34,431 bases of DNA from Phormidesmis sp. RL_2_1 (GCA_012033015.1 JAAUPS010000020.1:1-34431), one strand, 5' to 3'; positions 25,079 to 33,724 are shown, counted from the first letter of the stretch. Notes: a model not told the origin generated them from the sequence alone. Made by a program: numbers and translations.

Positions 25079-25738
25079 TTAAAGTTTCACTTTACCTTGG
25101 CGCAATACTTGCCAGTCATCGCCAGTCCATTTAATCACGGTTGATGGCTGACCGCTGATTTCATCAGCTTGCTCAAAAGTATCCACCGGCGGGGTGAGGA
25201 TATCAGGAAATGTCTGAGTGATGTCGGCCCACGATGTCAGCGGCGGTTGCCCAGAGATGTTGGCACTAGTCGTTGCTAATGGGCCAGTGTGAGAGAGTAG
25301 CTCTAAGGCAACAGGATGGTTGGGAACGCGAATACCTAGAGTGTTTAACTGAGTTCCGGCGGGTTGGCCATGAGAGGTTTGGGCCTTGGAGATTTGGGCC
25401 TTGGAGATTTGAGGAGTTGAGGTTTGAGGATTGAGGGTTTTGGGTGCGATCGCGCTAGCGGGCAGTACTAACGTCAGTTGACCGGGCCAATGCTGGCGGA
25501 CAACAGCCTGCCAAATCGCTTGCTCATGGGGGCTGCCCGCCACATAGGGGAGTAAATCTATCAAAGAGGCACCCATCAGTATCAAGGGTTTTTCGGGTGG
25601 GCGGCGCTTAGCCGCATAAATCAGCTCAGCATGTTCGGGGCGAGCCGCTAAGGCTGGAACGGTATCGGTAGGAAAGCTCACCAGCTTAGGCTGGTGAGCC
25701 ATTTCTTCGAGCAGTTGACGGAGCGGAAGCTGTGGCAT
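25079..25738 (-). CDS. tsaC: Sua5/YrdC/TsaC-type threonylcarbamoyl-AMP synthase
   Basis: TsaC/Sua5 makes L-threonylcarbamoyl-AMP from threonine, bicarbonate and ATP for the universal t6A37 tRNA modification. The 219-residue protein has the family signatures: VSFPTDTVPALAA, YAAKRRPPEKPLILM (KR...K substrate site), GQLTLVLPA, LGIRVPNHP and LATTSANISGQPPL. Between about 110 and 130 it has an extra QISKAQISKAQTS segment built from a tandem DNA repeat, absent from typical members and probably a surface loop. There is no C-terminal Sua5 domain. It precedes the kinase-like gene by 38 bp on the same strand. Confidence 0.9.
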   Translation of the reverse strand: MPQLPLRQLLEEMAHQPKLVSFPTDTVPALAARPEHAELIYAAKRRPPEKPLILMGASLIDLLPYVAGSPHEQAIWQAVVRQHWPGQLTLVLPASAIAPKTLNPQTSTPQISKAQISKAQTSHGQPAGTQLNTLGIRVPNHPVALELLSHTGPLATTSANISGQPPLTSWADITQTFPDILTPPVDTFEQADEISGQPSTVIKWTGDDWQVLRQGKVKL

Positions 25739-25806
25739 GGGTCTTCGCTGTTACACCGATGATGGATCAATGCCTAACGCCTTTAAACGAGCAGCTAAAC
25801 ATACTG

Positions 25807-25851
25807 CTTTTGCTAGGACTGCTCAAGCGGCTGAGTAGTCCTAGGCAAAAG
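25807..25851. other. Strong 18-19 bp hairpin upstream of tsaC
   Basis: CTTTTGCTAGGACTGCTCA (25807-25825) pairs with 25832-25851 apart from one bulged base and one G:U pair; the loop is AGCGGC. It lies about 70 bp upstream of tsaC in a 295 bp spacer without genes. It might be the 3' terminator of the dead exporter transcript on the minus strand, or a leader element of tsaC. Confidence 0.7.
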
Positions 25852-26004
25852 TCAAAAACCGGCTGCCGTCTGGTCGATAAATCTCTAAGATTTTGGGTGT
25901 GAGCACAAAGCAAACGTTAAGCCGACTGTGGTTTATTTTAGCTTACTGCTTCTTATTGTTTGCTGACGGTTTGCTGGCGCTTTACTGGCGGTTTACTGGC
26001 TTTA

Positions 26005-26255
26005 TCAGGCGATGTTGTCCCACATCTGCCGAGCTAAAATACAATTGTCGTGGGTGACAAGCAAGATAGTGTCGTGGGTGACAAGCAAGATAGTGCAGCC
26101 TTGTTGTTTGGCCAGATTTTGTTCTCATTAGCACCGACAATTTTATGATTAACGACGTTGAGGCTACCTTGACTGAGCGGCGCGAATCCCCCGATTAAGG
26201 TTAATAGGAGGGTTGTGCCAGCGCCAGAAGCCCCGGTCATAATCACAATTGCCAA
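26005..26255 (-). pseudogene. DevA-like ABC ATPase relic (internal deletion)
   Basis: The minus strand starts with AIVIMTGASGAGTTLLLTLIGG, recognisably the Walker A region of DevA-type exporter ATPases. The essential Lys is replaced (GAGTT instead of GKTT). After SQGSLNVVNHKIVGANEN the frame jumps directly to LAKQQGCTILLVTHD, the switch-His region, so the signature motif and Walker B are missing. A 24 bp perfect duplication (26047-26070, 26071-26094) repeats TILLVTHD, and the end (NCILARQMWDN) is out of family. Several lesions of different kinds make this a true pseudogene, unlike the single-base breaks elsewhere in the window. Confidence 0.8.
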
Positions 26256-26260
26256 TGAGT

Positions 26261-26300
26261 CGGTTTCAGTCAGTTTCAGTCAGTTTCAGTCGGTTTCAAC
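26261..26300. repeat. 10 bp x 4 tandem repeat at the relic junction
   Basis: CGGTTTCAGT, CAGTTTCAGT twice, then CGGTTTCAAC. It lies where a DevC permease gene would be expected between the DevB and DevA relics, so it marks the deletion scar. Confidence 0.9.
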
Positions 26301-26494
26301 CGTTGCGATCGCTGAAAATTAGTGAAATTTGCAATGGCTGGGCTAGCGGCGTGATCAAGCAGAATGTATACTTCAACAACTTTGGCATCAATGTTGGCAG
26401 CCGAATCCTCGTTGACAACCTGCTGGCGTTCTACCTGCAAACCAATGCGTTCAACAGTGCCTGCCAACGTTGCACGATCGCACACCAACAGCAA
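26290..26494 (-). pseudogene. DevB/HlyD-like membrane-fusion protein relic (C-terminal fragment)
   Basis: A short frame reads GTVERIGLQVERQQVVNEDSAANIDAKVVEVYILL; ERIGLQV, DIDAKVVEV-type sequence and a following NFTNFQ match the C-terminal beta domain of DevB-type membrane-fusion proteins. The rest of the gene is absent upstream. With the DevA relic just downstream on the same strand, this is the remains of a devBCA operon (a DevBCA-TolC type lipid/glycolipid exporter) with devC deleted. Confidence 0.7.
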
Positions 26495-26817
26495 AGCTTA
26501 AAACATCCAAACTTGCAAAAGCTTGAATCAGTAACTCCAGCATAATTTGGAGCTGGTAAATTATGCTTTTGATAAAGCGTTTGCTTAAGTAAGATAACAA
26601 ACTGTGATCGACTGTGATTGCTAAATCAGCGATCACGAGTTTTCCATAGTAAGTTTTCAGTAGTTTCTGTAGTTTCTAATCTAAATAGATATTTAGATCG
26701 ATATTCGACTATATCAACTGAACTGCTCGACAATATTTTATTCAATTGTATGTTTCATAGAAGAAGAATAAGCTAATATTGTTGACTACAGTAAAAAGAC
26801 GTTTACAACTTATACAC

Positions 26818-27513
26818 ATGCCAGCAACTGTACTACCACAGCTGATCGAGATAGAGTCAGATCTTGTCGCTCAAGAAGAGGCTCTCATCGTGCAGCTTGA
26901 AGCAATTCGTGGGAAATTAAACGGTGTCCGTGCGGTGCTTCCTCTTTTTGGCAGCACACCCGATACCGAAACGACCGAGAGTGCTATGCCATTGGGTATA
27001 GCAACGGCGACGACACCCCCCGATTCAGAAGATTCTCACCGTGAAGCAGCCAGTGAAGCAGCCAGTGAAGCAGCCCATGAAGCAGCCCATGAAGCAGCAG
27101 CAGATTCGCCAGCACCCGCTGTGACGGCGACGGCGAAAACTACCCCGAAAAAGGCTGCTTCTAAGCGTACCGCCAAAGAGTCTACTAAAAGTTCTGCCAA
27201 AGGGTCTACCCGAGTCACGACCAGAGTCACGACACAGAAAAAGAAAGATGGAAGAGCCGCCGATTGGCAAAAATATGCCCGTCCCGGCGTGAGAAATCAA
27301 TCTATTCCAGAAGCGGTCAGGCTAATACTAGAAACTCAGCCCAGCAAAGGCTTCAAAATTGCTGAAGTAATGGCAGCACTCTTTAAAGACGGTATGCCAA
27401 AGGCTCAGTACCTCAAAGCGCGTAACCGAGTTTCTAATGTTCTCTCAGGAGGTGTGCGCTCGGGTGAATGGTATCGAGGTGAGCGCAGCACATACAGTAT
27501 GACTTCAGCATGA
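26818..27513 (+). CDS. Lys/Ala-rich protein with C-terminal winged-helix-like domain
   Basis: Start ATG 26818 is chosen over an in-frame TTG at 26779; neither has a strong ribosome-binding site. The 231-residue protein has three parts. An N-terminal helix, likely a coiled coil (IESDLVAQEEALIVQLEAIRGKLNGV), is followed by a long low-complexity linker with AASEAAHE repeats. That leads into a basic histone-H1-like stretch (TTPKKAASKRTAKESTKSSA). A compact C-terminal domain (SIPEAVRLILETQPSKGFKI, EVMAALFKDGMP, NRVSNVLSGGVRSGEWYRG) looks like a HARE-HTH-type winged helix. Dimerising, DNA-binding behaviour is suggested by shape only. It is followed by a 480 bp spacer rich in hairpins. Function unknown; nucleoid binding is a guess. 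Confidence 0.7.
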   Translation: MPATVLPQLIEIESDLVAQEEALIVQLEAIRGKLNGVRAVLPLFGSTPDTETTESAMPLGIATATTPPDSEDSHREAASEAASEAAHEAAHEAAADSPAPAVTATAKTTPKKAASKRTAKESTKSSAKGSTRVTTRVTTQKKKDGRAADWQKYARPGVRNQSIPEAVRLILETQPSKGFKIAEVMAALFKDGMPKAQYLKARNRVSNVLSGGVRSGEWYRGERSTYSMTSA

Positions 27514-27544
27514 CTTCATGCGTAAATGCTGTCAGTCAGCAGAG

Positions 27545-27596
27545 CTACAACTCGGCAGATGTCACTTGGCCAATCTGCCGCTCTGCCGAGTTGTAG
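27545..27596. repeat. 15 bp inverted repeat with an alternative inner pairing
   Basis: CTACAACTCGGCAGA (27545-27559) is perfectly complementary to 27582-27596. The same left arm (CGGCAGAT, 27553-27560) also pairs perfectly with ATCTGCCG (27573-27580). Only one hairpin can form at a time. It begins 31 bp after the stop of the Lys/Ala-rich protein gene, so termination is the simplest role. Confidence 0.8.
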
Positions 27597-27598
27597 AC

Positions 27599-27743
27599 TA
27601 TAGCCCTTGCCACATAGCTCTACACCTTATCAGTAGGTGAAAATCAATAGGCGCAACCATTGATGCGTACAGAGCGTACAGAGCCTACAGAGCGTACAGA
27701 GCTATGTGGTCAGCCATCGTCACATGCACTGGCAATGGCTATA
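27599..27743. repeat. Nested inverted-repeat element (145 bp)
   Basis: Outer arms TATAGCCCTTGCC (27599-27611) and GGCAATGGCTATA (27731-27743) match at 12 of 13 positions. Inner arms CCACATAGCTCT (27610-27621) and AGAGCTATGTGG (27698-27709) match perfectly. A 9 bp GCGTACAGA tandem repeat (27665-27700) lies inside. No gene is inside. Like the MITE-like copies it begins with TATAGC, so it may be a related miniature element. Confidence 0.65.
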
Positions 27744-27800
27744 ACAAAACGTATCTGAGGAAAGGGTGAATGGCTTTCCTCGGGTGTTAAGCATTTGATT

Positions 27801-27884
27801 TATAGCGTTTGTCACTTGGCTTGAATACAGGCTTACTGACGGAATCTTTAGCGCCTATACCGAATGCATCCGGCGCACGCTATA
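27801..27884 (-). mobile_element. MITE-like element, copy 2 (84 bp)
   Basis: The left end, TATAGCGTTTGTCACTTGGC, matches the right end of copy 1 (6952-7081). The right end, ATGCATCCGG...CACGCTATA, matches its left end; copy 2 is therefore inverted relative to copy 1. End matches are 18/21 and 20/21, while the middle is unrelated and 46 bp shorter. TA at each border fits insertion at TA. Confidence 0.6.
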
Positions 27885-27993
27885 GAAATAGAAAGAAATA
27901 GAAGCTTTTAGAATAGAAGCTTTTAGATAGAGGGTAATTGCAAAAAGTTGCTATACACTTTTTTATGGATTAAAGATATGTAGAGTTTTTTCT

Positions 27994-30813
27994 ATGGCAT
28001 CAGCTCAAACATCGGTTCACGAGTGGCATACTCTCGATATTGATGAGACGGTGCAGGTGCTAGAGGCCAATCCTGCTAGGGGATTAACAACGCAACAAGC
28101 AGAACAACGACAGGCTGAATACGGGCTCAATCAGCTCAAAGAAACGAGTGGGCGCAGTCGCTGGCAAATTTTGCTCGATCAGTTTACCGATGTGATGTTG
28201 CTGATGCTCATTGGGGTAGCTATTGTCGCTGCGCTGCTAGATATTCGAGCCGGAAAGTTTCCCAAAGATGCGATCGCCATTTTTGCCATTGTCATTCTCA
28301 ACGCAGTACTGGGCTACTTTCAGGAAAGCCGTGCTGAAAAAGCACTAGCAGCGCTTAAAGTCTTGTCAGCCCCGAACGTTCAAGTTTTGCGAAATGGACA
28401 GCGTCAGTCCCTACCGGCCAAGGCGCTTGTCCCTGGAGATATTGTCCTTTTAGAAGCGGGTGATCAAGTGGCAGCCGACGGGCGATTGCTCGAATCGGCC
28501 ACGCTTCAAGCCAGAGAATCAGCCCTGACAGGTGAGGCTACCGGGGTCGAAAAACAGGCCCAAATAAAGCTTCCTCAAGATACAGCCCTTGCAGATCGCA
28601 AAAATTTAGTTTTCCAAGGAACAGAGATTGTTCATGGACGCGGCACCATGCTGGTTACCCGCACCGGCATGGAAACTGAGCTAGGCCGAATTGCCACCAT
28701 GATTCAATCGGTCTCAGCGCTGGCAACCCCCTTACAGCAAAGACTTAAGCAATTGGGCAATGTGTTGGTGACGGGCTCACTCACCTTGGTTACCTTGGTT
28801 GTGGTGATCGGGACGATGGCTATGGGCTGGTCAGCCTTTGAAGAACTGTTAACGGTTTCGCTCAGTATGGCTGTTGCAGTTGTACCAGAGGGACTACCTG
28901 CGGTGATTACGGTGACTTTGGCGATTGGGACTCAGCGGATGGTAAAACGTCAAGCACTGATTCGGCGGCTGCCAGCGGTGGAGACTTTGGGCTCAGTGAC
29001 GACCATTTGCTCTGATAAAACCGGTACGCTGACTCAAAATAAAATGGTGGTGCAGTCGCTGCATGTGGCCGGACTCCCGTTTGAAAGGGACATCAGCGTC
29101 AGTGGCGAAGGCTATGCACCTGTCGGAGAGTTTCGCTTGGGCAATCAAGTGATTGCACCACTTGAGAAGCCAACTCTCTCTTTGCTGCTCTTAAACTGTG
29201 TGCTTTGTAATGATGCGGCACTGCAAACAGAAGGCCATGCTCAAGGCGAAAAAAAATGGGCGATTGTGGGCGATCCGACTGAGGGAGCGCTATTGACCTT
29301 AGCGGCCAAAGCGGGCCTAGAAAAAGCCCCTTTAGCCTATGAATTTCCTAGACAAAACGAGTTTCCGTTTTCTTCTGAGCGTAAGCGTATGAGTGTTGTC
29401 GTAAAGGTGCCAGCGGGCAATCGCATCGGTATTAATGCCAACGCTGTGGTGCTAGCGAAAGGCTCAGCAGAACTGCTGTTAGGACGGTGCGATCGCAGCG
29501 GCAAAGGCGGCCAACCGCTCACCGACGCAGGCCGCCAAGCGCTACTGCAAAAAATGGAATCTTTGGCCCAGCAAGGAGCACGCGTCTTGGGCTTTGCCTA
29601 TCGTCCGCTAAGCGATGCCGAGCGCGCCGAAGAGATCACCCAAGATGAGGCTGAACAAAACCTGATTTGGCTAGGGCTAGTCGCCATGATTGATGCCCCT
29701 CGCCCAGAAGTGAGAGAAGCCGTCAAACGCTGTCAGCGAGCGGGCATTCGCCCCATTATGATCACCGGAGATCATCCCCTGACCGCCAGGGCTTTAGGCA
29801 TCGATTTAGGGATCATCGACAGCACTGCTGATGCCTGTAGCGGTCCACAAATAGAGGCAATGAGTCCAGCCGAATTAGCCGCCGTGGTGCCAACAACCAG
29901 CGTATATGCGCGGGTTTCGCCTGAGCACAAGCTCAGAATCGTGCAGGCACTCCAAGCCCAACATCAGGTGGTTGCGATGACCGGTGATGGCGTCAACGAT
30001 GCCCCCGCCTTAAAACAGGCAGACATTGGCGTTGCCATGGGCATTACCGGCACCGATGTGAGTAAAGAGGCCAGCGATATGGTGCTGTTAGATGACAACT
30101 TTGCCTCGATTGTGGCCGCTGCCGAAGAAGGCCGAGTCGTGTATGGCAATATTCGCCGCTTTGTAAAGTATATTCTCGGCTCGAATATCGGGGAAGTGAT
30201 TACCATTGCCCTTTCTCCTTTGCTGCTACCAATTGTGGCTGTGCCGCTCACGCCTCTACAAATACTGTGGATGAATCTGGTTACCGATGGTTTCCCGGCA
30301 TTAGCGTTAGCGCTAGAGCCACCGGAACCCCATATGATGGATAGGCCGCCTCACGATCCCCAAGAGACTATTTTTGCGCGGGGGTTAGGCTGGTATATGG
30401 TGCGCGTGGGGATTATCTTCGCCATTTTGGCGATTTCACTAATGCTGTGGGCCTATGGCTACACCCACAGTACGCCTGGTAATCCTGATCGGTGGAAAAC
30501 CATGGTGTTTACGATGCTGTGTTTATCGCAAATGGGACATGCGATCGCCGTACGCTCCACCCGGCAGCTCGCCATTGAAATGTCTCAGTTTTCCAATCCT
30601 TACGTTCTTCTTGCCGTCATCATCACCACGGTGCTACAACTATTGCTGATTTACGTGCCCTTTTTACGAAATTTCTTTGGCACCCACTATTTGTCTTTAA
30701 AAGAGCTGATAGTCTGTGTGGGCTTCAGTACGCTATTGTTTGTATGGATTGAATTGGAGAAACTATTGATTCGCCAGAAAAAACACTGCCATAAGCCACC
30801 TGGTTACCCTTAG
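27994..30813 (+). CDS. Ca2+-type P2 cation-transporting ATPase
   Basis: This intact 939-residue ion pump is of full family length. Motifs: N-terminal cation-ATPase domain; LTGE (178-181) of the actuator; PEGL with E299 in helix 4; phosphorylation site [13 protein letters not shown] (Asp341); nucleotide-binding [21 protein letters not shown]; and [17 protein letters not shown]. Helix 5 has NIGEV (N731, E734) and helix 6 has NLVTD (N761, T764, D765). These equal the calcium-coordinating residues known from SERCA, so Ca2+ export is likely; Na+ or Mn2+ cannot be excluded. It has no heavy-metal-binding domain. The start ATG 27994 has only a weak ribosome-binding site. It stands alone, downstream of a hairpin-rich spacer. 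Confidence 0.93.
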   Translation: MASAQTSVHEWHTLDIDETVQVLEANPARGLTTQQAEQRQAEYGLNQLKETSGRSRWQILLDQFTDVMLLMLIGVAIVAALLDIRAGKFPKDAIAIFAIVILNAVLGYFQESRAEKALAALKVLSAPNVQVLRNGQRQSLPAKALVPGDIVLLEAGDQVAADGRLLESATLQARESALTGEATGVEKQAQIKLPQDTALADRKNLVFQGTEIVHGRGTMLVTRTGMETELGRIATMIQSVSALATPLQQRLKQLGNVLVTGSLTLVTLVVVIGTMAMGWSAFEELLTVSLSMAVAVVPEGLPAVITVTLAIGTQRMVKRQALIRRLPAVETLGSVTTICSDKTGTLTQNKMVVQSLHVAGLPFERDISVSGEGYAPVGEFRLGNQVIAPLEKPTLSLLLLNCVLCNDAALQTEGHAQGEKKWAIVGDPTEGALLTLAAKAGLEKAPLAYEFPRQNEFPFSSERKRMSVVVKVPAGNRIGINANAVVLAKGSAELLLGRCDRSGKGGQPLTDAGRQALLQKMESLAQQGARVLGFAYRPLSDAERAEEITQDEAEQNLIWLGLVAMIDAPRPEVREAVKRCQRAGIRPIMITGDHPLTARALGIDLGIIDSTADACSGPQIEAMSPAELAAVVPTTSVYARVSPEHKLRIVQALQAQHQVVAMTGDGVNDAPALKQADIGVAMGITGTDVSKEASDMVLLDDNFASIVAAAEEGRVVYGNIRRFVKYILGSNIGEVITIALSPLLLPIVAVPLTPLQILWMNLVTDGFPALALALEPPEPHMMDRPPHDPQETIFARGLGWYMVRVGIIFAILAISLMLWAYGYTHSTPGNPDRWKTMVFTMLCLSQMGHAIAVRSTRQLAIEMSQFSNPYVLLAVIITTVLQLLLIYVPFLRNFFGTHYLSLKELIVCVGFSTLLFVWIELEKLLIRQKKHCHKPPGYP

Positions 30814-30875
30814 ATTTTCTTGACAGTTGCACTGACAACTACCCTTGCGATGGCTCTCAACAACTCCTTTTCAGT

Positions 30876-30982
30876 GCTCTAAAAAAACTGCTCTAAAAAA
30901 ACTGCTCTAAAAAGTTTCTCTAAAAAATTGCCCTAAAAAATTGCCCTAAAAAACTGCTCTAAAAACTGCTCTAAAAAAACTG
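30876..30982. repeat. Degenerate A-rich tandem repeat, about 13-14 bp x 8
   Basis: Repeated CTGCTCTAAAAAA-type units with changing A-run lengths fill half of the spacer between the P-ATPase and the rimB-like gene. Variable homopolymer length makes this array especially uncertain in the sequence. Confidence 0.9.
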
Positions 30983-31020
30983 CTACTTCTGTACGCATAT
31001 GCTCTACGACATCTTTCATA

Positions 31021-31527
31021 ATGACCTCTTCTGACTCCCTTCACCTACCCATGATTGGTTGGCGAGAAAAGGTCGCACTGCCCGAATTAGACATTGCCAA
31101 TGTCAAAGCCAAAATTGATACCGGGGCGCGCTCATCTGCCTTACATGCTTTTGATATCGAGTTTTTTAAGCGCGACGGCGTAGATTTTGTGCGTTTTAAG
31201 GTACATCCTTCTCAGCGCAACCAAAAAAAAATTGTCGCCGCTGAAGCCAAACTGTTCGATTCACGTGAAGTCCGTAATTCAGGCGGGCAGGCCGAACGCC
31301 GCCCGGTCATCCAAACGACCGTCGTCGTCGGCGTCCATCAATGGCCGATTGAACTGACATTGACCAACCGCGACGAAATGGGATTTCGGATGCTGTTAGG
31401 CAGACAAGCCATTCGCCGCCGCTTTTTGGTTGACTCTGGCCAATCATACCTACAAAGTTCCAAGCCTAAAACCAAACTCAAAGGTCGCAAGAAAAAAGCC
31501 CAAAAGCGAAAAGAAACCCAAACATGA
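31021..31527 (+). CDS. RimB-like retropepsin-type aspartic protease (PF05618 family)
   Basis: This 168-residue protein starts [23 protein letters not shown] and carries the active-site motif [13 protein letters not shown] (Asp33-Thr-Gly-Ala), the single-motif arrangement of retropepsin-like proteases that act as dimers. [19 protein letters not shown] matches the C-terminal part of the family once called ATP-dependent zinc protease and now linked to RimB. The C-terminus is Lys-rich ([14 protein letters not shown]). Its stop overlaps the RimK ATG by 4 bases (ATGA), so the two are translationally coupled. In Pseudomonas, RimB modulates RimK activity (established). A similar control role is a reasonable inference here. 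Confidence 0.85.
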   Translation: MTSSDSLHLPMIGWREKVALPELDIANVKAKIDTGARSSALHAFDIEFFKRDGVDFVRFKVHPSQRNQKKIVAAEAKLFDSREVRNSGGQAERRPVIQTTVVVGVHQWPIELTLTNRDEMGFRMLLGRQAIRRRFLVDSGQSYLQSSKPKTKLKGRKKKAQKRKETQT

Positions 31528-32426
31528 AAATAGCAATTTTGTCGCGAAATGCCTCTCTTTATTCCACCCGTCGGCTGAGAGAGGCCGGAGAAGAGCGTGG
31601 GCATACGGTACAAATTATCGATTATCTTCGCTGCTATATGGATATCACCTCCTACAGCCCTCAGGTGATATATCAAGGTCAGCCCCTAGTGGATATCGAT
31701 GCCGTTATTCCTCGAATTGGGGCGACGCATACGTTTTATGGCACAGCCGTAGTACGCCAGTTTGAAATGATGGATGTGTTTGTGGGCAATGAGTCCCAGG
31801 CCATCTCGCGGGCGCGTGATAAGCTCCGCTGCTTGCAAATATTGTCGAAGCGAGGCATTGGCCTACCGGTGACTGGTTTTGCCCACTCGACCAAAGACAT
31901 TGAAGGGCTACTGAGAATTGTCGGTGGCGCGCCCCTAGTCATCAAGCTCTTAGAGGGCACCCAGGGCATCGGTGTTGTACTTACAGAAACCGATCAGGCG
32001 GCAACATCAGTTATTGAGGCTTTTCGCGGCTTGGATGCAAATATTTTAGTCCAGGAGTTTATTGCAGAAGCAAAAGGTGCTGATATCCGCTGCTTTATTA
32101 TTGGGGGTAAGGTCGTCGCTGCGATGAAGCGCCAAGGCGCACCCGGAGAGTTTCGCTCTAACCTTCATCGAGGCGGCAATGCCACGAAAGTTAAGCTCAC
32201 CCCCGATGAGCGCAGTACCGCATTGCAAGCGGCCAAAGCGATGGGGCTGCGGGTAGCAGGGGTTGATTTGTTACGATCTGCCCATGGACCAGTGGTCATG
32301 GAGGTAAACTCATCGCCAGGATTAGAAGGAATCGAGAAGGCAACAGGGCTAGATGTGGCTGGGAAAATCGTTGAATTTTTGGAAAAAAATGTAGATTCTA
32401 CGAAAAAGGATCGCATTAAGTACTGA
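31524..32426 (+). CDS. rimK: RimK ATP-grasp ligase (glutamate ligase of ribosomal protein S6 type)
   Basis: This 300-residue ATP-grasp enzyme is closely similar to E. coli RimK along its whole length: [84 protein letters not shown], and [19 protein letters not shown] at the Mg-binding end. RimK adds glutamates to the C-terminus of S6 in E. coli and can make poly-alpha-glutamate (established). It is translated with the RimB-like protease by a 4-base overlap and is followed 114 bp later by an M42 peptidase gene. Whether the local S6 ends in a suitable acceptor cannot be judged from the window. Confidence 0.95.
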   Translation: MKIAILSRNASLYSTRRLREAGEERGHTVQIIDYLRCYMDITSYSPQVIYQGQPLVDIDAVIPRIGATHTFYGTAVVRQFEMMDVFVGNESQAISRARDKLRCLQILSKRGIGLPVTGFAHSTKDIEGLLRIVGGAPLVIKLLEGTQGIGVVLTETDQAATSVIEAFRGLDANILVQEFIAEAKGADIRCFIIGGKVVAAMKRQGAPGEFRSNLHRGGNATKVKLTPDERSTALQAAKAMGLRVAGVDLLRSAHGPVVMEVNSSPGLEGIEKATGLDVAGKIVEFLEKNVDSTKKDRIKY

Positions 32427-32446
32427 ACTATCACTCAGGTGCCAGT

Positions 32447-32484
32447 AGTCTATAAATAGTCTATGAATAGTCTATGAATAGTCT
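32447..32484. repeat. Tandem repeat, 11 bp x 3
   Basis: AGTCTATAAAT followed by AGTCTATGAAT twice, then a partial copy, in the spacer between rimK and the M42 peptidase gene. Confidence 0.93.
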
Positions 32485-32540
32485 GTTAGTAGTTCAGGGA
32501 CGATACATTTATCGTGCCTTCATCCTTAAAAGAGGTGATT

Positions 32541-33639
32541 ATGGTTTCTGTTGATCTCGCCATTCAGGAGCAAATGTTCGGGTCTGTTGTCACTGACAAT
32601 GACTTTTATCCTGAACTAGATGAGTTTTTAGATATTCTCAAGTTCCTCATTCGAGAACCCTCTGTGATCGGCAATGAGGATTCTTTTTTCCGAGTGCTGC
32701 GGCGGGAGTTAGAAGAAATCGAGCTAGATGTACAGCAGTATCACGGGGTGCTTGTCGCCCAGGGCAAGCGCCCCCATGATTTATTTTTATCGGCCCATGT
32801 TGATCGCCATGGGTTGCTATGCACTGGGCCTAATGAGTTTCAATATGCGGCTTTTATTGACGGCAATCGGGGTGAGGTGATGGGTGATTCCACCTCAGAA
32901 TATATGCTCAGCAAAATTGAAGATCGCTTTGCCGGACAGCGAGTACAGGCTCATTTTCCCTACTCAGGCACTTACCTGGGCCAAGGGGAGATTACACGCT
33001 CCTACATTTGCCCGGAGCGCGGCAACCTGATTTTTGAAGTCGAGGGCCTAGATTTTTTACAGCCCGGTATCCCGGTCTCTTTTTTAGATCGGCTGCAAAT
33101 TTTTGACGGGCTCATTTCTGCTCAGTTAGATAATGTGGTCAGCGCAGCGATGATTATTTATTTGTTCCGGCGCGGCTTTCAAGGAACGGGGTTATTTACC
33201 GCGCAAGAAGAGTCTGGGCGAAGCTGGCGGTATACGCTGTCGTGGTTTCAGCGGCAGCGTCTGACGACGCAGCGTTTGATTGTGCTAGATACAAGCCCCT
33301 ATGCCAATCGTGAGGAGGCTGAGGCGCAGCAAATTACGCTGCGCCATAAAGATGCCAATGGCCCATTTCTGCAGAAATGACTCAAGAACTGGTAGATCGC
33401 TGTGAATCTTTGGGTCTGAGCTATGGGTTTAAAGATGAATATATCCAGGAAAAAACAAGACGCGTAAAAAGCCTTTTCCGCTGGGACGCACTGAGTTAGG
33501 TCGAGTTGCAGCGGCAACCGCAGGGGCAATTAACGGTACGACGTTGCAGGTGCCTACAACCGAGTATCACACTTCGACTGAAACGGCTGCTTTATCTGCG
33601 ATCGCTGGAATGCTGCAACTGCTGATGAGCTATTTGTAA
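32541..33639 (+). CDS. M42-family metallo-aminopeptidase (two frameshifts)
   Basis: Start ATG 32541 follows AGAGGTG; an in-frame GTG at 32514 is less likely. Three frames join into about 366 residues. Metal and catalytic residues of M42/M20-like peptidases are all there: HVDRH (His86, Asp88), AQLDN (Asp197), AQEES (Glu223, Glu224), VLDTS (Asp250), and a final His in TTEYHTSTETAAL. Adding a G at 33371 (CTGGCAGAAATG) restores GPFLAEMTQEL. Adding an A to the A5 run near 33465-33470 restores VKKPFPLGRTELG. Such enzymes remove N-terminal residues; some prefer glutamate or aspartate (family knowledge). It follows rimK by 114 bp on the same strand, suggesting a role in trimming RimK-made glutamate tails. 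That role is inference. Confidence 0.82.
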
Positions 33640-33680
33640 TGGGCCATAGGGGCGCTGTAGCAACTCGATCACGGTGACAA

Positions 33681-33724
33681 CAAGTTCGGTAAGCTGCCTG
33701 TTTTTTCCCAGAGGCCCGAACTTG
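33681..33724. promoter_or_regulatory. 9 bp inverted repeat overlapping the -35 of the heat-shock gene
   Basis: CAAGTTCGG (33681-33689) and CCGAACTTG (33716-33724) are perfectly complementary; an inner GCCT/AGGC pair extends the stem. The right arm overlaps the TTGAAG -35 at 33722. It is not the CIRCE sequence. It could be a repressor site or the terminator hairpin of the peptidase gene, which ends at 33639. Confidence 0.55.

Larger units (their letters stand above)
27514..27993. other. Hairpin-rich gene-free spacer before the P-type ATPase
   Basis: About 480 bp without a plausible gene. In order: a 15 bp inverted repeat (27545-27596), a nested inverted-repeat element (27599-27743) containing a 9 bp tandem repeat, a short inverted repeat GGAAAG/CTTTCC (about 27759-27779), MITE-like copy 2 (27801-27884), and a duplicated AGAAGCTTTTAGA (about 27899-27928). 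Three separate structured segments in one spacer suggest an insertion hot spot. Confidence 0.7.

Noticed and set aside
31021-31527. Zinc protease function for the RimB-like protein
   Set aside because: The old family name says zinc protease, but the sequence has an aspartic DTGA motif and no HEXXH-type zinc site.
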